64,000 nucleotides of DNA from Bdellovibrionales bacterium (GCA_028819545.1 JAPPLG010000014.1:97179-161178), one strand, 5' to 3'; positions 1 through 11,061 are shown, numbered from the stretch's first letter. Notes: generated by a model from the letters alone, not told the origin. Numbers and translations: made by a program.

Positions 1-278
1 TTCAAAATATCTCTTTTGGAAGTTTGTTTCAATAAATGCAATAAAGGATCTTTAACAGGCTCCCACTCCACCCAATCTTCTTTTGTAATACTGATAAAAT
101 TTTCTCCAATAAACACTTTCTTAACCCAGGGAAACCCCAAAAGCTGAGCAGATAATGAAGAAATATTTCTGGCAGAGTCAACACTGTCAAATTCAGCAAT
201 ACTTTCTGTAAGTTTATCACTAAATATAAATTTTAAGACTTGAGGGTTAGGTGTTTTTTGAACAGTGATATTAACCAT
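1..278 (-). CDS. Nfu/NifU N-terminal domain protein, truncated by window start (not in the ORF track)
   Basis: Reverse-strand translation from ATG at 278: MVNITVQKTPNPQVLKFIFSDKLTESIAEFDSVDSARNISSLSAQLLGFPWVKKVFIGENFISITKEDWVEWEPVKDPLL...; TPNPxxLKF and GVxxVFIGxNFISITK pattern of the Nfu N-terminal domain; open to window edge. Confidence 0.85.
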   Translation of the reverse strand, partial: MVNITVQKTPNPQVLKFIFSDKLTESIAEFDSVDSARNISSLSAQLLGFPWVKKVFIGENFISITKEDWVEWEPVKDPLLHLLKQTSKRDIL

Positions 279-963
279 GTACTTCAGTCGTGTTATCTTT
301 CTTTTTTCTGAATTTAAAATGTAAATACTGGTTATCTCCTAAACATGTATTCCTAATATTTTGAGGAATAAAAATAAGAGATCGTTGATCTATTTCTGTA
401 TGTATGACACGAAATTTTACGAAAAGTGTTCCGGAAGAAACTTCTGCAGGTTGTTTACTGGGGCAACCTTCTTGTTTATAAAATTTTGTGCTTTTTGTAT
501 ATGTAAATACCAGTAAAGGATATTCTACAACAGGTGCTATATGAACTATAGGAGCACCCTCTTCCCAGTTAATGATGCGTCTATTTTGTGCTTCATCAAC
601 AGCACGGGCCGCTTCTTTATTTTGAATACGGTATGAGCCGCTCCATACTGTTCTAGCTCTGCAAAAATCACCCTGATCATCTTGAGTGTCAGTATCAAAC
701 TTAGATTCTATAACCATGTTTTCATCGTCAATATTGATCGTAGAAGATTCTAGATTATCTAAATGATCTCTAGTTTCAAATAACATATCTTCATCAAACA
801 TTTCTAAAAACTGTGTGCGATGGTGATTGTATGGAATAAATTCACTATTTTTGTCTATACACGTAAAACCCATTTCTTTCCATTCTCCTATCAAATCTTC
901 TAATTCAAAAGAAAAGGCAGAAACGCAGAAAATTAAAGAAAAAATAACTAATATTCTTTTCAT
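271..963 (-). CDS. Secreted hypothetical protein with signal peptide
   Basis: ORF 271..1017; likely start at MKRILVIFSLIFCVSAFSFE (963) giving a signal peptide. Confidence 0.6.
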   Translation of the reverse strand: MKRILVIFSLIFCVSAFSFELEDLIGEWKEMGFTCIDKNSEFIPYNHHRTQFLEMFDEDMLFETRDHLDNLESSTINIDDENMVIESKFDTDTQDDQGDFCRARTVWSGSYRIQNKEAARAVDEAQNRRIINWEEGAPIVHIAPVVEYPLLVFTYTKSTKFYKQEGCPSKQPAEVSSGTLFVKFRVIHTEIDQRSLIFIPQNIRNTCLGDNQYLHFKFRKKKDNTTEVHG

Positions 964-1074
964 AATATAACTTTTATATACCAAATAGTTTGTTAAATAG
1001 CGTGAGTATATTAACAAAAATTGCTACAAAAAACAACTTTTTATAATTCATTGTAAAATTTTCAATCAGAGACA

Positions 1075-2160
1075 CTATTTTGAAAACTGACTCAATTGAT
1101 TTAATAGTTCCAGTTCTTTTCTTTTTAATTTTTTTGGAATTTTTACTTTCACTTCATAAATAAGAGAACCTCTCCGGCCTCCAGACCCCAAAACAGGAAG
1201 TCCTTTATGTTTCAAAACAATAACATCTCCAGGCTGAATGCCTTTTGGAATATCTACAGGCTGAATATCATCTTCCAGGGATGGCGCTTGAACTTCCGCA
1301 CCCAATATAGCCTGCAAATAAGACACTTCCAAAGTTGTTTTAATATCAGCACCCTGACGTTTAAATAAAAGGTCCTCTTGAACCTTTATTTCCACATAAA
1401 GATCTCCAGCAACTCCATTTTTATAACCTATTTCCCCTTCACCTCTGATACGAAGCCTTGTTCCTGTTTCCACTCCTGGAGGAATTTTAATAGACAACTT
1501 CTTTTTCTGCCTGCTTTGCCCTCTCCCCTGGCAAGCACCACAGGGGTATTGAACAACCTCACCTTGACCTGAACATTGAGGACATTGTACTGCAAACGAA
1601 ATAAAGGCCTGCCTTTGCATTTTCTGCCCCCTTCCATTGCAGGATTTACATGTCTCTAAAGCTGTCCCATCTTTGGCTCCTGTCGCTTTACACTGCTTAC
1701 AATTTAATTCTGCAGAAAATTCAATGACATGTTCTCCCCCATACAGCACATCTTTTAAATTCACAGTATGATGGTATCTTAAATCAGACCCTTTATTATG
1801 ATAGCGGGGGCCTTCAGAAAAAGAAGAATGAAATAAGTCCTCAAAACCTCCTCTTCCTCCAAAGCCCATTTGTCCAAAAATATCTGAAAAAGAAGAGAAA
1901 ATATCCTGAACATCCCTAAAACCCTGAAATCCATAAGAGGATTGAAATCCGGCATGTCCAAAACGATCATATTGAGCTTTTTTCTCAGGATTGCTTAAAA
2001 CCTGATAAGCTTCAGACGCCTTTTTAAACCTGTCTTCAGCATTTTTATCTCCAGGATTTCGGTCTGGATGATACTGCAAAGCTAATTTTCTATAAGCTTT
2101 CTTAATCTCATCTGCAGAAGCCTGTTTGGAAATTCCTAAAACATCATAATAATCAGACAA
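1075..2160 (-). CDS. dnaJ: Chaperone protein DnaJ
   Basis: J domain with HPD (YHPDRNPGD), G/F-rich region, four CxxCxGxG-type zinc motifs. Confidence 0.97.
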   Translation of the reverse strand: MSDYYDVLGISKQASADEIKKAYRKLALQYHPDRNPGDKNAEDRFKKASEAYQVLSNPEKKAQYDRFGHAGFQSSYGFQGFRDVQDIFSSFSDIFGQMGFGGRGGFEDLFHSSFSEGPRYHNKGSDLRYHHTVNLKDVLYGGEHVIEFSAELNCKQCKATGAKDGTALETCKSCNGRGQKMQRQAFISFAVQCPQCSGQGEVVQYPCGACQGRGQSRQKKKLSIKIPPGVETGTRLRIRGEGEIGYKNGVAGDLYVEIKVQEDLLFKRQGADIKTTLEVSYLQAILGAEVQAPSLEDDIQPVDIPKGIQPGDVIVLKHKGLPVLGSGGRRGSLIYEVKVKIPKKLKRKELELLNQLSQFSK

Positions 2161-2255
2161 TGATATATCCTCTGGAAAATAAACCTATTAAAAAATGTGT
2201 GATGCTTAAATGAAACAGTCAAGTTTTGCAAAGGTTTTTCTGTTGAAAAGGGCTT

Positions 2256-2945
2256 TTAATTAGAAGCTTTTGCTTTAAGCTCTCGGATTTCACGCAGTCT
2301 TCTCTTAAACCCACGCACAAAAGAGCTGTCTGGGTCATCTTCAATAAGCTTCATAATCATTTTCTCAGCAACATCCAAACGACCGGATTCAGAATAAAGT
2401 TTTGCTGAAAGACTATAAAGCCATAAAGGTCCTCCTTTTTTAGCGGCATTTAGCAATAAATCAGCCGCTTTACGAGGTTCGTTTAATTCCATTAAATAAT
2501 GGTGGCCTGCATGAAATGAAACATCCCAATCCTCAGGAAACCTTTCAACCGCCTTATCCAAAATAATACGCGTACCTTCTTTATCCCCCATAATCACACC
2601 CATAATCACACCAGATAAGGTATAAGGTCTTTTAAAACGCGGGGCTAACTCTGTAATGGCATTCGACATATGATAAGCCCAACCTTTGTGGCATTTATAC
2701 TTTGTCTTTCCGTCATAAACAGGAATCCCCTGCTCATAACGACAAAAATCAGCATTTTGAATATATCGAACCCATAAGAGATCTGCATAAATATCATTGT
2801 AGCCAAAAGCAAAGTACTTAATGACTTCAGGAGGAGCAAAGTAATAAGGTTTTCTGTAAACAGCTGCTTTTTCAAAGCCAAAAAAATATATACCGGCAAC
2901 CGCGATAACCCCTAAAGCAATAGTATAAATATTTGATTTTTTCAA
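2256..2945 (-). CDS. Membrane-anchored TPR-like protein
   Basis: N-terminal TM segment; helical repeat-like C-terminal half (DVSFHAGHHYLMELNEPRKAADLLLNAAKKGG...). Confidence 0.5.
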   Translation of the reverse strand: MKKSNIYTIALGVIAVAGIYFFGFEKAAVYRKPYYFAPPEVIKYFAFGYNDIYADLLWVRYIQNADFCRYEQGIPVYDGKTKYKCHKGWAYHMSNAITELAPRFKRPYTLSGVIMGVIMGDKEGTRIILDKAVERFPEDWDVSFHAGHHYLMELNEPRKAADLLLNAAKKGGPLWLYSLSAKLYSESGRLDVAEKMIMKLIEDDPDSSFVRGFKRRLREIRELKAKASN

Positions 2946-3084
2946 AATTCCCCCTCCTTCACAATCATAGCAAAAATATTATAACAATTTCAAAAACTTT
3001 TTTTATCAAAGAATAATTTAAGAAACAGTTTGACACTTAATCGAAACAACCTGTAGAAATTCTTCAGAAGCAAAGGTTTATCGA

Positions 3085-4374
3085 ATGAATTTAGAAGCTC
3101 CAGCCGTCACTAAAAGAATTCAAAAGCAAAATTCCCAAAAACCAAACAAAGGTTTCATTTCATGGTTTTCTCAAGCCACTTTTGAACAAAGAGAAATTAA
3201 TGAATTTATCAGTGTCGGCCGCGACACAAGCCAGATGATTGTCCTGGATGACCCTTTTATTTCACGCCGGCATGCCCGTATTGAAAAAAAGAAAGATCAC
3301 TACGTCTTAAAAGATATGTCCAGTCGAAACGGCATCTTCCTGAATGGGAATAAAATATTCTCAGCGATATTAAAAGATCAAGACCGCATTCAAATTGGCA
3401 AAACAGAATTTATTTTTTCAGCTAAGAGGTTTCAGAAAAATTGGAAAACTTTCAGTCACAGCCTTAATCCTTCCTGGAACAAGCAACTCTCACGTATTCC
3501 CTCTATGGCTCAAACAGATTTCCCTGTACTTATCTTAGGCCCTTCAGGCTCAGGTAAAGAACATTTAGCACATATGATACACTCCCAGTCTTTAAGAAAC
3601 ACCGGCCCTTATGTCAGTGTGAATTGCAGTGCTTTAACAGAAACTTTGGCAGAAAGTGAATTTTTTGGTCACGTTCGAGGCTCCTATACAGGAGCAAGCC
3701 ATGATCGATTAGGAGCTTTTCGCTCTGCACACGGTGGCACATTATTTTTAGATGAAATTGGCGACTTGCCTCTCAGTTTACAGCCAAAACTTTTAAGAGC
3801 TTTGGAGTCTAAAGAAATTAAACCTGTAGGATCTGATCAAACAATTAAAGTGGATGTAAGAATTGTAACAGCCACTCACCAAAATCTACAAGAAAAGGTT
3901 TTGGACAAAACTTTTCGTGAAGATCTATACTTTCGGCTTCATGTTTTAGAACTAAACCCTCCTGCTTTAAAAGATCGGATGGAAGATTTTAACAATATAC
4001 TAAATACCCTTGCTGTTGAATTTGGAGTGTCTTTTTCCACTTCTGCTATAGACAGTTTAAAATCTTATCACTGGCCTGGAAATATTCGTGAACTCAGAAA
4101 TTCAGTAGCACGGGCAAAAGCCCTTTTCTCAAACACCATATTGAAGGCTGACAATGTTATAGAAATTATTGATCCTATTTATAATAAAAACACTCCTTCA
4201 CCTGAAGAAAAATTACCTATTCTAAAACAAATGGAAAAAGAAATACTTATTAAAGCTTTGAAAGATCATGCAGGCAACCAATCTATTGCCGCTCATCACC
4301 TGAATATACCAAGAACCACTTTCAACAGAAAACTCCGCTCCTATGGAATAGATTCCAATTCCTGTGAAAACTAA
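3085..4374 (+). CDS. Sigma54-dependent transcriptional regulator with N-terminal FHA domain
   Basis: FHA signature (VGRDTSQMIVLDDPFISRRHARIE...SSRNGIFLNG), Walker A GPSGSGKE, GAFTGA-like GSYTGA, GTLFLDEIGDLP, Fis-type HTH C-terminus. Confidence 0.92.
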   Translation: MNLEAPAVTKRIQKQNSQKPNKGFISWFSQATFEQREINEFISVGRDTSQMIVLDDPFISRRHARIEKKKDHYVLKDMSSRNGIFLNGNKIFSAILKDQDRIQIGKTEFIFSAKRFQKNWKTFSHSLNPSWNKQLSRIPSMAQTDFPVLILGPSGSGKEHLAHMIHSQSLRNTGPYVSVNCSALTETLAESEFFGHVRGSYTGASHDRLGAFRSAHGGTLFLDEIGDLPLSLQPKLLRALESKEIKPVGSDQTIKVDVRIVTATHQNLQEKVLDKTFREDLYFRLHVLELNPPALKDRMEDFNNILNTLAVEFGVSFSTSAIDSLKSYHWPGNIRELRNSVARAKALFSNTILKADNVIEIIDPIYNKNTPSPEEKLPILKQMEKEILIKALKDHAGNQSIAAHHLNIPRTTFNRKLRSYGIDSNSCEN

Positions 4375-5440
4375 ATACTTACTACTTTTTTCTTTGCTGT
4401 TTTCTTTTACGGTTCAAGCCAAAGTCACTTGGTTTTTGTCCAAAGAAGAAAGCTCCCACAAAGGAGCTTTTGTTCCTGCATACAGCAGATCTAATTTTTT
4501 AGGACATATATTAGGAGCCCGACTGTTTATTTACCCCACTTCTAAAACAGGCAGTTACCTGTCCTTCAGCGGGCATTGGGGTCTGACAAAAACTATAAAA
4601 GGTATTCAAAGCAACTGGATTTACTGGACAGATCAGGGAGAGTGGTCATCATCTCTAAGATGGGAGCAAACATCTGATCCTTTCTATAAAAGTGAATCCA
4701 CTGATCGTATTGAAATACCTGTACAAAAAAAAGAACTTTATATTCAATATTTACATATACTAAATGAAAAGTGGAAAGCTGGTGTGTTTGCAGAATTTCA
4801 AGAAAGAAGAGAAGAAAAAGAACGGCCCTGCACTCTGTTCACAAAAACAGAAGAAAAAGTATTATCTAATCAATGCTATGGTTTTTCCCCTCATGAACTT
4901 GGAGGAACTTTAGGAACAAAAATTCGAAGGGATACACGAGATAATATTTTCAATCCTTCTAAAGGGTATTTATTCCAAACAGATGTCAAAGCAGGTTATG
5001 AACATTACAATTTAAGTGATGTTTTTTTACAATTTAACACTCAAATATCTTTTATTTTTTCTATCTTAGATTACGAGAAGTGGGTCTTAAACTTTGCTGT
5101 TGGAGGCACCCTCTTTGACACTAAAGAAAATAAATTACCTTATAGCTTTCAATTTAAATTAGGGGGAATGGACTATCTTAGAGGCTATTTACAAGGGAGA
5201 TTTCATTCTGATCAATATTATTTAGCTCAAGGAGAGTTTCGACTACCTCTTCTTTCCTGGCTGGAGTCTGTATTATTTTTAGACTTAGGGCATGTCAGTT
5301 GGGTTAAAAAACCTTTATTTTCAGCTGGAGCAGGGGTTCGCATTGGTCTGCCCCCCTCTTATGACAAGAAAATCAGGGTTGAAGTCGGTTGGGGCGAAGA
5401 TCAGCATAATTTTGTTGTGACTTTTGCCTATCCATATTAA
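4364..5440 (+). CDS. Outer membrane beta-barrel protein, Omp85/surface antigen-like
   Basis: Signal peptide; [24 protein letters not shown] and [10 protein letters not shown] motifs typical of bacterial surface antigen barrels; GTG start overlaps the upstream stop. Confidence 0.75.
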   Translation: MKTKYLLLFSLLFSFTVQAKVTWFLSKEESSHKGAFVPAYSRSNFLGHILGARLFIYPTSKTGSYLSFSGHWGLTKTIKGIQSNWIYWTDQGEWSSSLRWEQTSDPFYKSESTDRIEIPVQKKELYIQYLHILNEKWKAGVFAEFQERREEKERPCTLFTKTEEKVLSNQCYGFSPHELGGTLGTKIRRDTRDNIFNPSKGYLFQTDVKAGYEHYNLSDVFLQFNTQISFIFSILDYEKWVLNFAVGGTLFDTKENKLPYSFQFKLGGMDYLRGYLQGRFHSDQYYLAQGEFRLPLLSWLESVLFLDLGHVSWVKKPLFSAGAGVRIGLPPSYDKKIRVEVGWGEDQHNFVVTFAYPY

Positions 5441-5456
5441 GTTAACCTGCAGGAAA

Positions 5457-7103
5457 ATGAATACACCAAAGTATATCTTCATTACAGGAGGAGTGGTCTC
5501 CTCTGTCGGAAAAGGCCTGACTGCGGCCAGTTTAGGAGCTTTATTGGAAGCTAGGGGGCTTTCTATCAGCATTATTAAGTGCGATCCCTACTTGAATGTA
5601 GATCCCGGAACACTCTCCCCTTTTCAACATGGAGAAGTCTATGTCACTGATGACGGTGCTGAAACAGATTTGGATTTAGGTCACTATGAAAGATTTACAT
5701 CCGCCCCTTTAAGAAAATCCAACAGCATCACAACAGGGCAAATTTATGAAAGTGTAATCTCCAAAGAAAGAAGAGGAGATTTTTTAGGCCATACTGTACA
5801 GGTTATTCCACACATTACAGATGAAATTAAGTCACATATGTTTGACAAAGGTAAAGACAGCGATATTGTTATTGTAGAAATTGGAGGCACCATAGGCGAT
5901 ATTGAAAGCCTTCCCTTTGTAGAAGCTATTCGACAAATGAGGGCGGATCTAGGTTTTGAAAATACAGCATTTATTCATGTCACTTTAGTTCCATTTGTAA
6001 AAGTTGCCGGTGAATTTAAAAGTAAACCGACACAACACTCAGTTAAATCTTTGAGAGAAGTAGGTGTTCAGCCTGATTTTTTAATTTGCAGAAGCCATCA
6101 AAAAATTGATGAATCTTTAAAATCAAAAATTTCTCTTTTTTGCAGTGTCCCTCCAAGTAATGTTATTTTTACTCCTGATGTAGATGTCATTTATGAAGTT
6201 CCATTACTTCTCCATAAAGAAAAATTAGACAATAAAATAGTGGAGCAACTTCGACTTTCCACTCAAGAACCTCAGATACAAAGATGGAACCAAATTGTAC
6301 AAAATTATAAATCTCCTGAAAAATCCATCACAATAGGCTTAGTTGGAAAATATGTGGATCTTAAAGACAGCTACCAGTCTCTTCATGAAGCTTTGGCTCA
6401 CGCAGGAGTGGCCAACTCCTCTCAAGTGGATATTGAATATATTGATTCCGAATGCCTTAATGAAGAAAACGTAGCTCCTGTGTTAAAAGATCTTGACGGC
6501 ATTATTGTGCCTGGAGGTTTTGGGCAAAGAGGGGTACCCGGAAAGATTTTAGCCATTCAATATGCCAGAGAAAATAATATTCCTTTCCTTGGTATTTGTT
6601 TTGGCATGCAGATGGCGGCACTGGAATTTGCCAGAAATGTTTGTGGATTAAAAGAGGCTTCTTCCAAAGAGTTTTCAGATAAAAGCCCTGACATGGTCAT
6701 TCACACTATGGAAAGTCAAATCGGTATTAAAAATAAAGGAGCCACAATGAGATTAGGCGCTTACCCCTGCACTATTCACAAAAATACAAGAGCTTTCGAA
6801 GTTTATCAAACTCAACATATTTCTGAAAGGCACAGGCATCGGTTTGAATTAAATAATGAATATCGGGAAATTTTAGAAAAACACGGAATGTCTTTATCAG
6901 GTATCAATGAAGAAAACAATTTAGTGGAAATATTGGAAATCCCGAATCACCCATGGTTTATAGGTGTACAATTTCATCCTGAATTTAAGTCCAAACCTTT
7001 TTTACCTCATCCGGTCTTTGACCATTTGATTCGCGCCTCTGTTTTATGCAAACAACAAAATAGTTCTAAAGCAACTGAATCTGAAGATACAGCCTCTCCT
7101 TAA
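5457..7103 (+). CDS. pyrG: CTP synthase
   Basis: [34 protein letters not shown]; glutamine amidotransferase [11 protein letters not shown] and FHPEF. Confidence 0.98.
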   Translation: MNTPKYIFITGGVVSSVGKGLTAASLGALLEARGLSISIIKCDPYLNVDPGTLSPFQHGEVYVTDDGAETDLDLGHYERFTSAPLRKSNSITTGQIYESVISKERRGDFLGHTVQVIPHITDEIKSHMFDKGKDSDIVIVEIGGTIGDIESLPFVEAIRQMRADLGFENTAFIHVTLVPFVKVAGEFKSKPTQHSVKSLREVGVQPDFLICRSHQKIDESLKSKISLFCSVPPSNVIFTPDVDVIYEVPLLLHKEKLDNKIVEQLRLSTQEPQIQRWNQIVQNYKSPEKSITIGLVGKYVDLKDSYQSLHEALAHAGVANSSQVDIEYIDSECLNEENVAPVLKDLDGIIVPGGFGQRGVPGKILAIQYARENNIPFLGICFGMQMAALEFARNVCGLKEASSKEFSDKSPDMVIHTMESQIGIKNKGATMRLGAYPCTIHKNTRAFEVYQTQHISERHRHRFELNNEYREILEKHGMSLSGINEENNLVEILEIPNHPWFIGVQFHPEFKSKPFLPHPVFDHLIRASVLCKQQNSSKATESEDTASP

Positions 7104-7116
7104 TTATGAAATAATA

Positions 7117-7239
7117 AATTGGAAGAGTTGAAGTTAGTAATTCAAAACTCAAACATGCGTTTTGCCACAGAACAAACTTTCAGCTGTTCTGTGATCAAAG
7201 CCGAACTCGTTTGAACCACTAACTTCAACACTTCCAATT
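7117..7239. repeat. Structured inverted-repeat element between convergent genes
   Basis: 22-bp arms AATTGGAAGAGTTGAAGTTAGT (7117-7138) and ACTAACTTCAACACTTCCAATT (7218-7239), 1 mismatch; inner 8-bp hairpin CACAGAAC...GTTCTGTG. Confidence 0.8.
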
Positions 7240-7281
7240 CGATCTTACACGCCTTAATCTTAGTAATAGCAATATTATTTT

Positions 7282-8331
7282 TTAATCCCAGTAATCGGAC
7301 CATTCAGGTTCATGGGTTAAGAAAGTACAATTACGAAGAGCAACTTCAGGAACACTTAGATAAGTGTCTTTCAATAAATATTGATCAATTTGATTGGCAG
7401 AATATCGAAAAGCTCCTGTACCTTCGTTATCGTATACAGAAGGACAAAAATAAATCCATGAAAGACAGGCTTTATAAGAGCGGTCGCTTCCATAACCATT
7501 TATAGAATCAACATTTTCACAAACTCTGGAAAGCACATCATGAGTCAGCTCATAGATGGCAGACACTTCTTCATCATCGCTACTAAAAGTGACAATACCC
7601 CCCAAATAGCCTTGAATATTTTGTAAAACAATTTTTTCACCCTCTGTTAATGAGCTACTACTTTCTATTTCAGAACAGATCTCGGTGTCATTAGTAGTAT
7701 CGCTAACGGTGTCAGAACAATATGGAGTGGATTTTATAGGTTTGTCATCTACATCTCTTTGTCCAGCACTATGAACTAAGAGATCCGCAATAATATGAGT
7801 CCTTTTATCTGAAAAATCACGTATGGATTCTGCAACAGATTTATTAAGAATAATCCAACTTAAAACATCTTCAGCTTGAGATGGGGTATACGCCGGCCCT
7901 CCTGGATCATCTCCATCCTCATCATCATCGTCTTCTTCATCTCTTCGATACTCTCCTCGAATCACATTGGACCAGGAAGATAAAGCCACACTGGCAAAAA
8001 GATCAAAGTCCCCTTGCCTAATATCACTTAAATCATGCACTGTTTTTAATTCATCAAAAACCTCTTCCACCTTTCCTATTTCTTTTAAAGACAGCCTGTA
8101 ACAACTTTTTCTTTCATCAGAAGCATCCAGCATTTGATCACAGATATTTTCACATCTCTCAGAATCTTCACATTGATTGGTGGAGCGTGTAGATCTCCTT
8201 CTGCCAATACGGCTGTCACTGGATCTTCCACCTGAGTCTGAAATAGAAGCCAAATAGTCCAGACTGGTTGAATCTACACAAGAAGTTAGTCCAAATAATA
8301 CAATAATCAATCCTACTGTTTTCATATTCAT
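7282..8331 (-). CDS. Lipoprotein, paralog of the adjacent upstream gene
   Basis: Lipobox FGLTSC; CEDSERCENICDQML motif shared with 8328..9320; ATGA overlap. Confidence 0.7.
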   Translation of the reverse strand: MNMKTVGLIIVLFGLTSCVDSTSLDYLASISDSGGRSSDSRIGRRRSTRSTNQCEDSERCENICDQMLDASDERKSCYRLSLKEIGKVEEVFDELKTVHDLSDIRQGDFDLFASVALSSWSNVIRGEYRRDEEDDDDEDGDDPGGPAYTPSQAEDVLSWIILNKSVAESIRDFSDKRTHIIADLLVHSAGQRDVDDKPIKSTPYCSDTVSDTTNDTEICSEIESSSSLTEGEKIVLQNIQGYLGGIVTFSSDDEEVSAIYELTHDVLSRVCENVDSINGYGSDRSYKACLSWIYFCPSVYDNEGTGAFRYSANQIDQYLLKDTYLSVPEVALRNCTFLTHEPEWSDYWD

Positions 8332-9320
8332 TTCCTTAAAAAATCTAAAGCTTCCTTATATAAACTGCATTCCTGTAATGGTAATGAATCTAATTCATAA
8401 CCTTTATATTCAACTAGAATAGGACATAGATAAAACTGAGCACATAATAGAGAACTGCCGCATATTTCAGCAATAAGATCTGTGGCCATCTCCACAGCAT
8501 TGTCATTATCCTGTGCTTCTGCATAAGTGGAAAATCCCACATCATCATACTCACCTTGAACTAAACCTATATAAATAGAAGCTGGATTATCATGACAAAT
8601 ACCTCTTGAAGGTGGATCCGAATCTTCAAGAGTAATACTCCAATGATTATCTATATTAGGTGGAGTCCACATTCCATCACTGTTTAAGATGTCGCTACTG
8701 CAATCACTTTCACTTACACCCCATAAGTCACAAATATATTCTCTTTGTTCTTCTTCAGAAACAGAGCGCCCGGCAATACAAAAAAGATGACGGATAATAT
8801 CCAAATCATCGTCTTTTGATACGATGGTGCGGGCAATTCTTTCCCTATTAGCTATCCATTCCAAAACCAACTGAGCTGAATCAGAGTCATAAGCATGAAT
8901 ATCTTCCCAATATTCATTTCTTCGATCTCCGTCTTCATCTCTATGAACAGGATCAATAAGATCTAAAAATCCTCTATAGCCAATATTTAAAAAGTGAGAA
9001 AAATCTTTATCTTCAATATCATTTAATTCAGAAAGTCTGCTCGGATTAATTAAAACCTCAAAAACCTCAGAGACCACCTTAACCCGACTTTCTGGTGAAT
9101 CATAACAGCGATCCAGGTCTGTCGCCTTTAAATACATATCTTCACAGGTTTCTTTGCATCGCTCACTTTCAGAACACCTTTCAGAAGAATCACTCAAAGA
9201 TCTGGAGCGAACTCTATCTCTAAGTTGATCCCTGGCCTCTCCAGAAGTGGAAAAAAGCCCTGTGACCGGTTGATCAATACAAGACACTAAAAAAAGGGGT
9301 AAAAATATAAGCCATTTCAT
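8328..9320 (-). CDS. Lipoprotein, paralog of the adjacent downstream gene
   Basis: Lipobox FLVSC; CSESERCKETCEDMY motif shared with 7282..8331. Confidence 0.7.
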   Translation of the reverse strand: MKWLIFLPLFLVSCIDQPVTGLFSTSGEARDQLRDRVRSRSLSDSSERCSESERCKETCEDMYLKATDLDRCYDSPESRVKVVSEVFEVLINPSRLSELNDIEDKDFSHFLNIGYRGFLDLIDPVHRDEDGDRRNEYWEDIHAYDSDSAQLVLEWIANRERIARTIVSKDDDLDIIRHLFCIAGRSVSEEEQREYICDLWGVSESDCSSDILNSDGMWTPPNIDNHWSITLEDSDPPSRGICHDNPASIYIGLVQGEYDDVGFSTYAEAQDNDNAVEMATDLIAEICGSSLLCAQFYLCPILVEYKGYELDSLPLQECSLYKEALDFLRK

Positions 9321-9472
9321 GACTTATTTATCGACATGTTGAATATTCCCAATAAGTGCTTTATCCTATATAAAAAGACAACTAGTCTATAGTCTTAGTT
9401 GTATTTAAGACTTATATGAAAATTTGTTATAAAGAGTGAATTTTAAACACAGATTACTTAGGAGAAAACAAG

Positions 9473-10189
9473 ATGTTTGTACGAAAGACTTTATTTTTTA
9501 TGTGCATATTTTTAATCAGCTGTGCACATGTGCCCCTTCAAGCAGGAGGAGAAGAGTCTGTCATTGTGGTTCATGGCTTTGCCAGAAGAGCCCGCTCTAT
9601 GAATCAAATTGCTACTGCTGTTCATCAAGCCGGTTATGAAGTCAGAAATGTAGACTACGATTCGATTAACAAAAATTTAAACGATATCAAAGAAGAAATT
9701 TATAGTAAGTTTGACCAATATATCTTTGAAAATCCAGGCAAAAAAATTCATTTTATAGGTCACTCTTTAGGGGGTCTTTTGGTTCGAGCTTATTTAGCTG
9801 AAAATAAATTAGATAATTTAGGTGTTGTAATTTTAATGGGAACACCCAATAAAGGCACACAACTGGTTAACCAATATGAAGACAAGTGGTACTTTTCCTG
9901 GCTGGGGCCAGTGATTCCTGAGCTAGGAGTTGGAAATTCTCAGTTTTTGGATGCACTTCAAATGCCTGATTATACCGTGGGTGTCATTGCAGGATCCAAG
10001 CCTTATTCCAGACGGTCTGCAAAGTACTTGGAAGGAGATCATGACGGCCTGGTTACAGTAGAGTCTGCCAAGTTAGAGGGAATGCATGATTTTATAGAAA
10101 TTGAAGTGAACCATTCCAGAATGAAGAGAGATCCGATAGTTATTGAACAGGTGATTTATTTCTTAGAAAATTCCCAGTTTAAAAAGTAG
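9473..10189 (+). CDS. Alpha/beta hydrolase lipase-like lipoprotein
   Basis: VIVVHGFARR, HFIGHSLGGLLVRAYL nucleophile elbow, MGTPNKGTQLV, DHDGLVTVESA; lipobox FLISC. Confidence 0.85.
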   Translation: MFVRKTLFFMCIFLISCAHVPLQAGGEESVIVVHGFARRARSMNQIATAVHQAGYEVRNVDYDSINKNLNDIKEEIYSKFDQYIFENPGKKIHFIGHSLGGLLVRAYLAENKLDNLGVVILMGTPNKGTQLVNQYEDKWYFSWLGPVIPELGVGNSQFLDALQMPDYTVGVIAGSKPYSRRSAKYLEGDHDGLVTVESAKLEGMHDFIEIEVNHSRMKRDPIVIEQVIYFLENSQFKK

Positions 10190-10282
10190 CAAAGGCTTGC
10201 AAGTATTCGCTCAGTAGCTACACTGCTTCGTAGTCCGGAATGACTTTTTACACACAGAAGTGAAATAGTTTGTATAAGTGAC

Positions 10283-10309
10283 TCAAACGAGTTCAGCTTT
10301 GATCACAGA
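10283..10309 (-). repeat. Inverted copy of part of the 7.2-kb element
   Basis: TCAAACGAGTTCAGCTTTGATCACAGA is the reverse complement of 7188-7214 with 1 mismatch. Confidence 0.75.
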
Positions 10310-10464
10310 TTCAAAGTAGTAATGTTTTTACCGACGCCGGCAACTGGATGCATTATATTAGAATTATAGAAAGTATAAAAATTGATAAATTTATAAATTA
10401 TAACCATAATCAAAAATTTGAGTTATTGAAAGATAATTTAAGGAAAGTCCATTCGTCAATATCT

Positions 10465-10492
10465 CAATTCTGTCATCGAATTAGTGAACATT
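10465..10492 (-). repeat. 28-bp dispersed repeat, inverted copy at 63952-63979
   Basis: CAATTCTGTCATCGAATTAGTGAACATT, exact reverse complement of 63952-63979. Confidence 0.85.
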
Positions 10493-10560
10493 CGCGGGGA
10501 TGACTATTAAAAAATTGATTCTAATTAAAAAACACATTAAGGTAATTGTGAAAAAACTTT

Positions 10561-10634
10561 TGGGACATAGCTCAGTTGGTTAGAGTGCTACCTTGACATG
10601 GTAGAGGTCGGCGGTTCAAATCCGCCTGTCCCAA
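10561..10634 (+). tRNA. tRNA-Val(GAC)
   Basis: Cloverleaf: acceptor TGGGACA/TGTCCCA, D stem GCTC/GAGT, anticodon stem CTACC/GGTAG with loop TTGACAT, T arm GGCGG-TTCAAAT-CCGCC; CCA not encoded. Confidence 0.95.
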
Positions 10635-10667
10635 TAAAAATTCATTATTTTTCTGTCGTTTCTGTAA

Positions 10668-10967
10668 TCATGAGGCAATAGAAACTTTTAATTTTACATT
10701 ATCTCGTCTTAATTGATCTTGCAGGACAATTTGTACCCATACTTTTTGAGGATGTTTGAGTTTTTTAGCCCATTTTGCTACCATTTTCACTGACGGTAGT
10801 CTCCTGCCTTTCTCAAAATCACATAGTTTCTGTTTGGATGTACTTAATTTATGAGCCATTTGAGTTTGAGTTAGTTCATTGTCCTCTCTATAAATAACCA
10901 ATAAGTCTGCCAAAGTTAAAGAACCATAATCTTTTTCCAAATTTTTTAAACTATATTTAATACTCAT
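10668..10967 (-). CDS. XRE-family HTH regulator, antitoxin-like
   Basis: LTQTQMAHKLSTSKQKLCDFEKGRRLPSVKMVAKWAKKL helix-turn-helix. Confidence 0.75.
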   Translation of the reverse strand: MSIKYSLKNLEKDYGSLTLADLLVIYREDNELTQTQMAHKLSTSKQKLCDFEKGRRLPSVKMVAKWAKKLKHPQKVWVQIVLQDQLRRDNVKLKVSIAS

Positions 10968-10975
10968 GTGGCACC

Positions 10976-11032
10976 ACCCTTTTAGGAAAAATCTACAACA
11001 TCCACATTTTAATGTGTACCCCTAAAAAGGGT
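10976..11032. promoter_or_regulatory. Candidate operator upstream of XRE regulator
   Basis: Inverted arms ACCCTTTTAGG (10976-10986) and CCTAAAAAGGGT (11021-11032) around CACATTTTAATGTG (11003-11016). Confidence 0.45.
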
Positions 11033-11061
11033 ATTTTGTCAACATTAAAAATATCCAACAG

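Noticed and set aside
29-220. 63-aa minus ORF listed in the track
   Set aside because: Out of frame with the clearly better Nfu-type frame covering the same DNA.
9436-9639. 67-aa + ORF overlapping the lipase start
   Set aside because: Out-of-frame overlap with a well-supported lipoprotein lipase; Cys/Ser-rich artefact.
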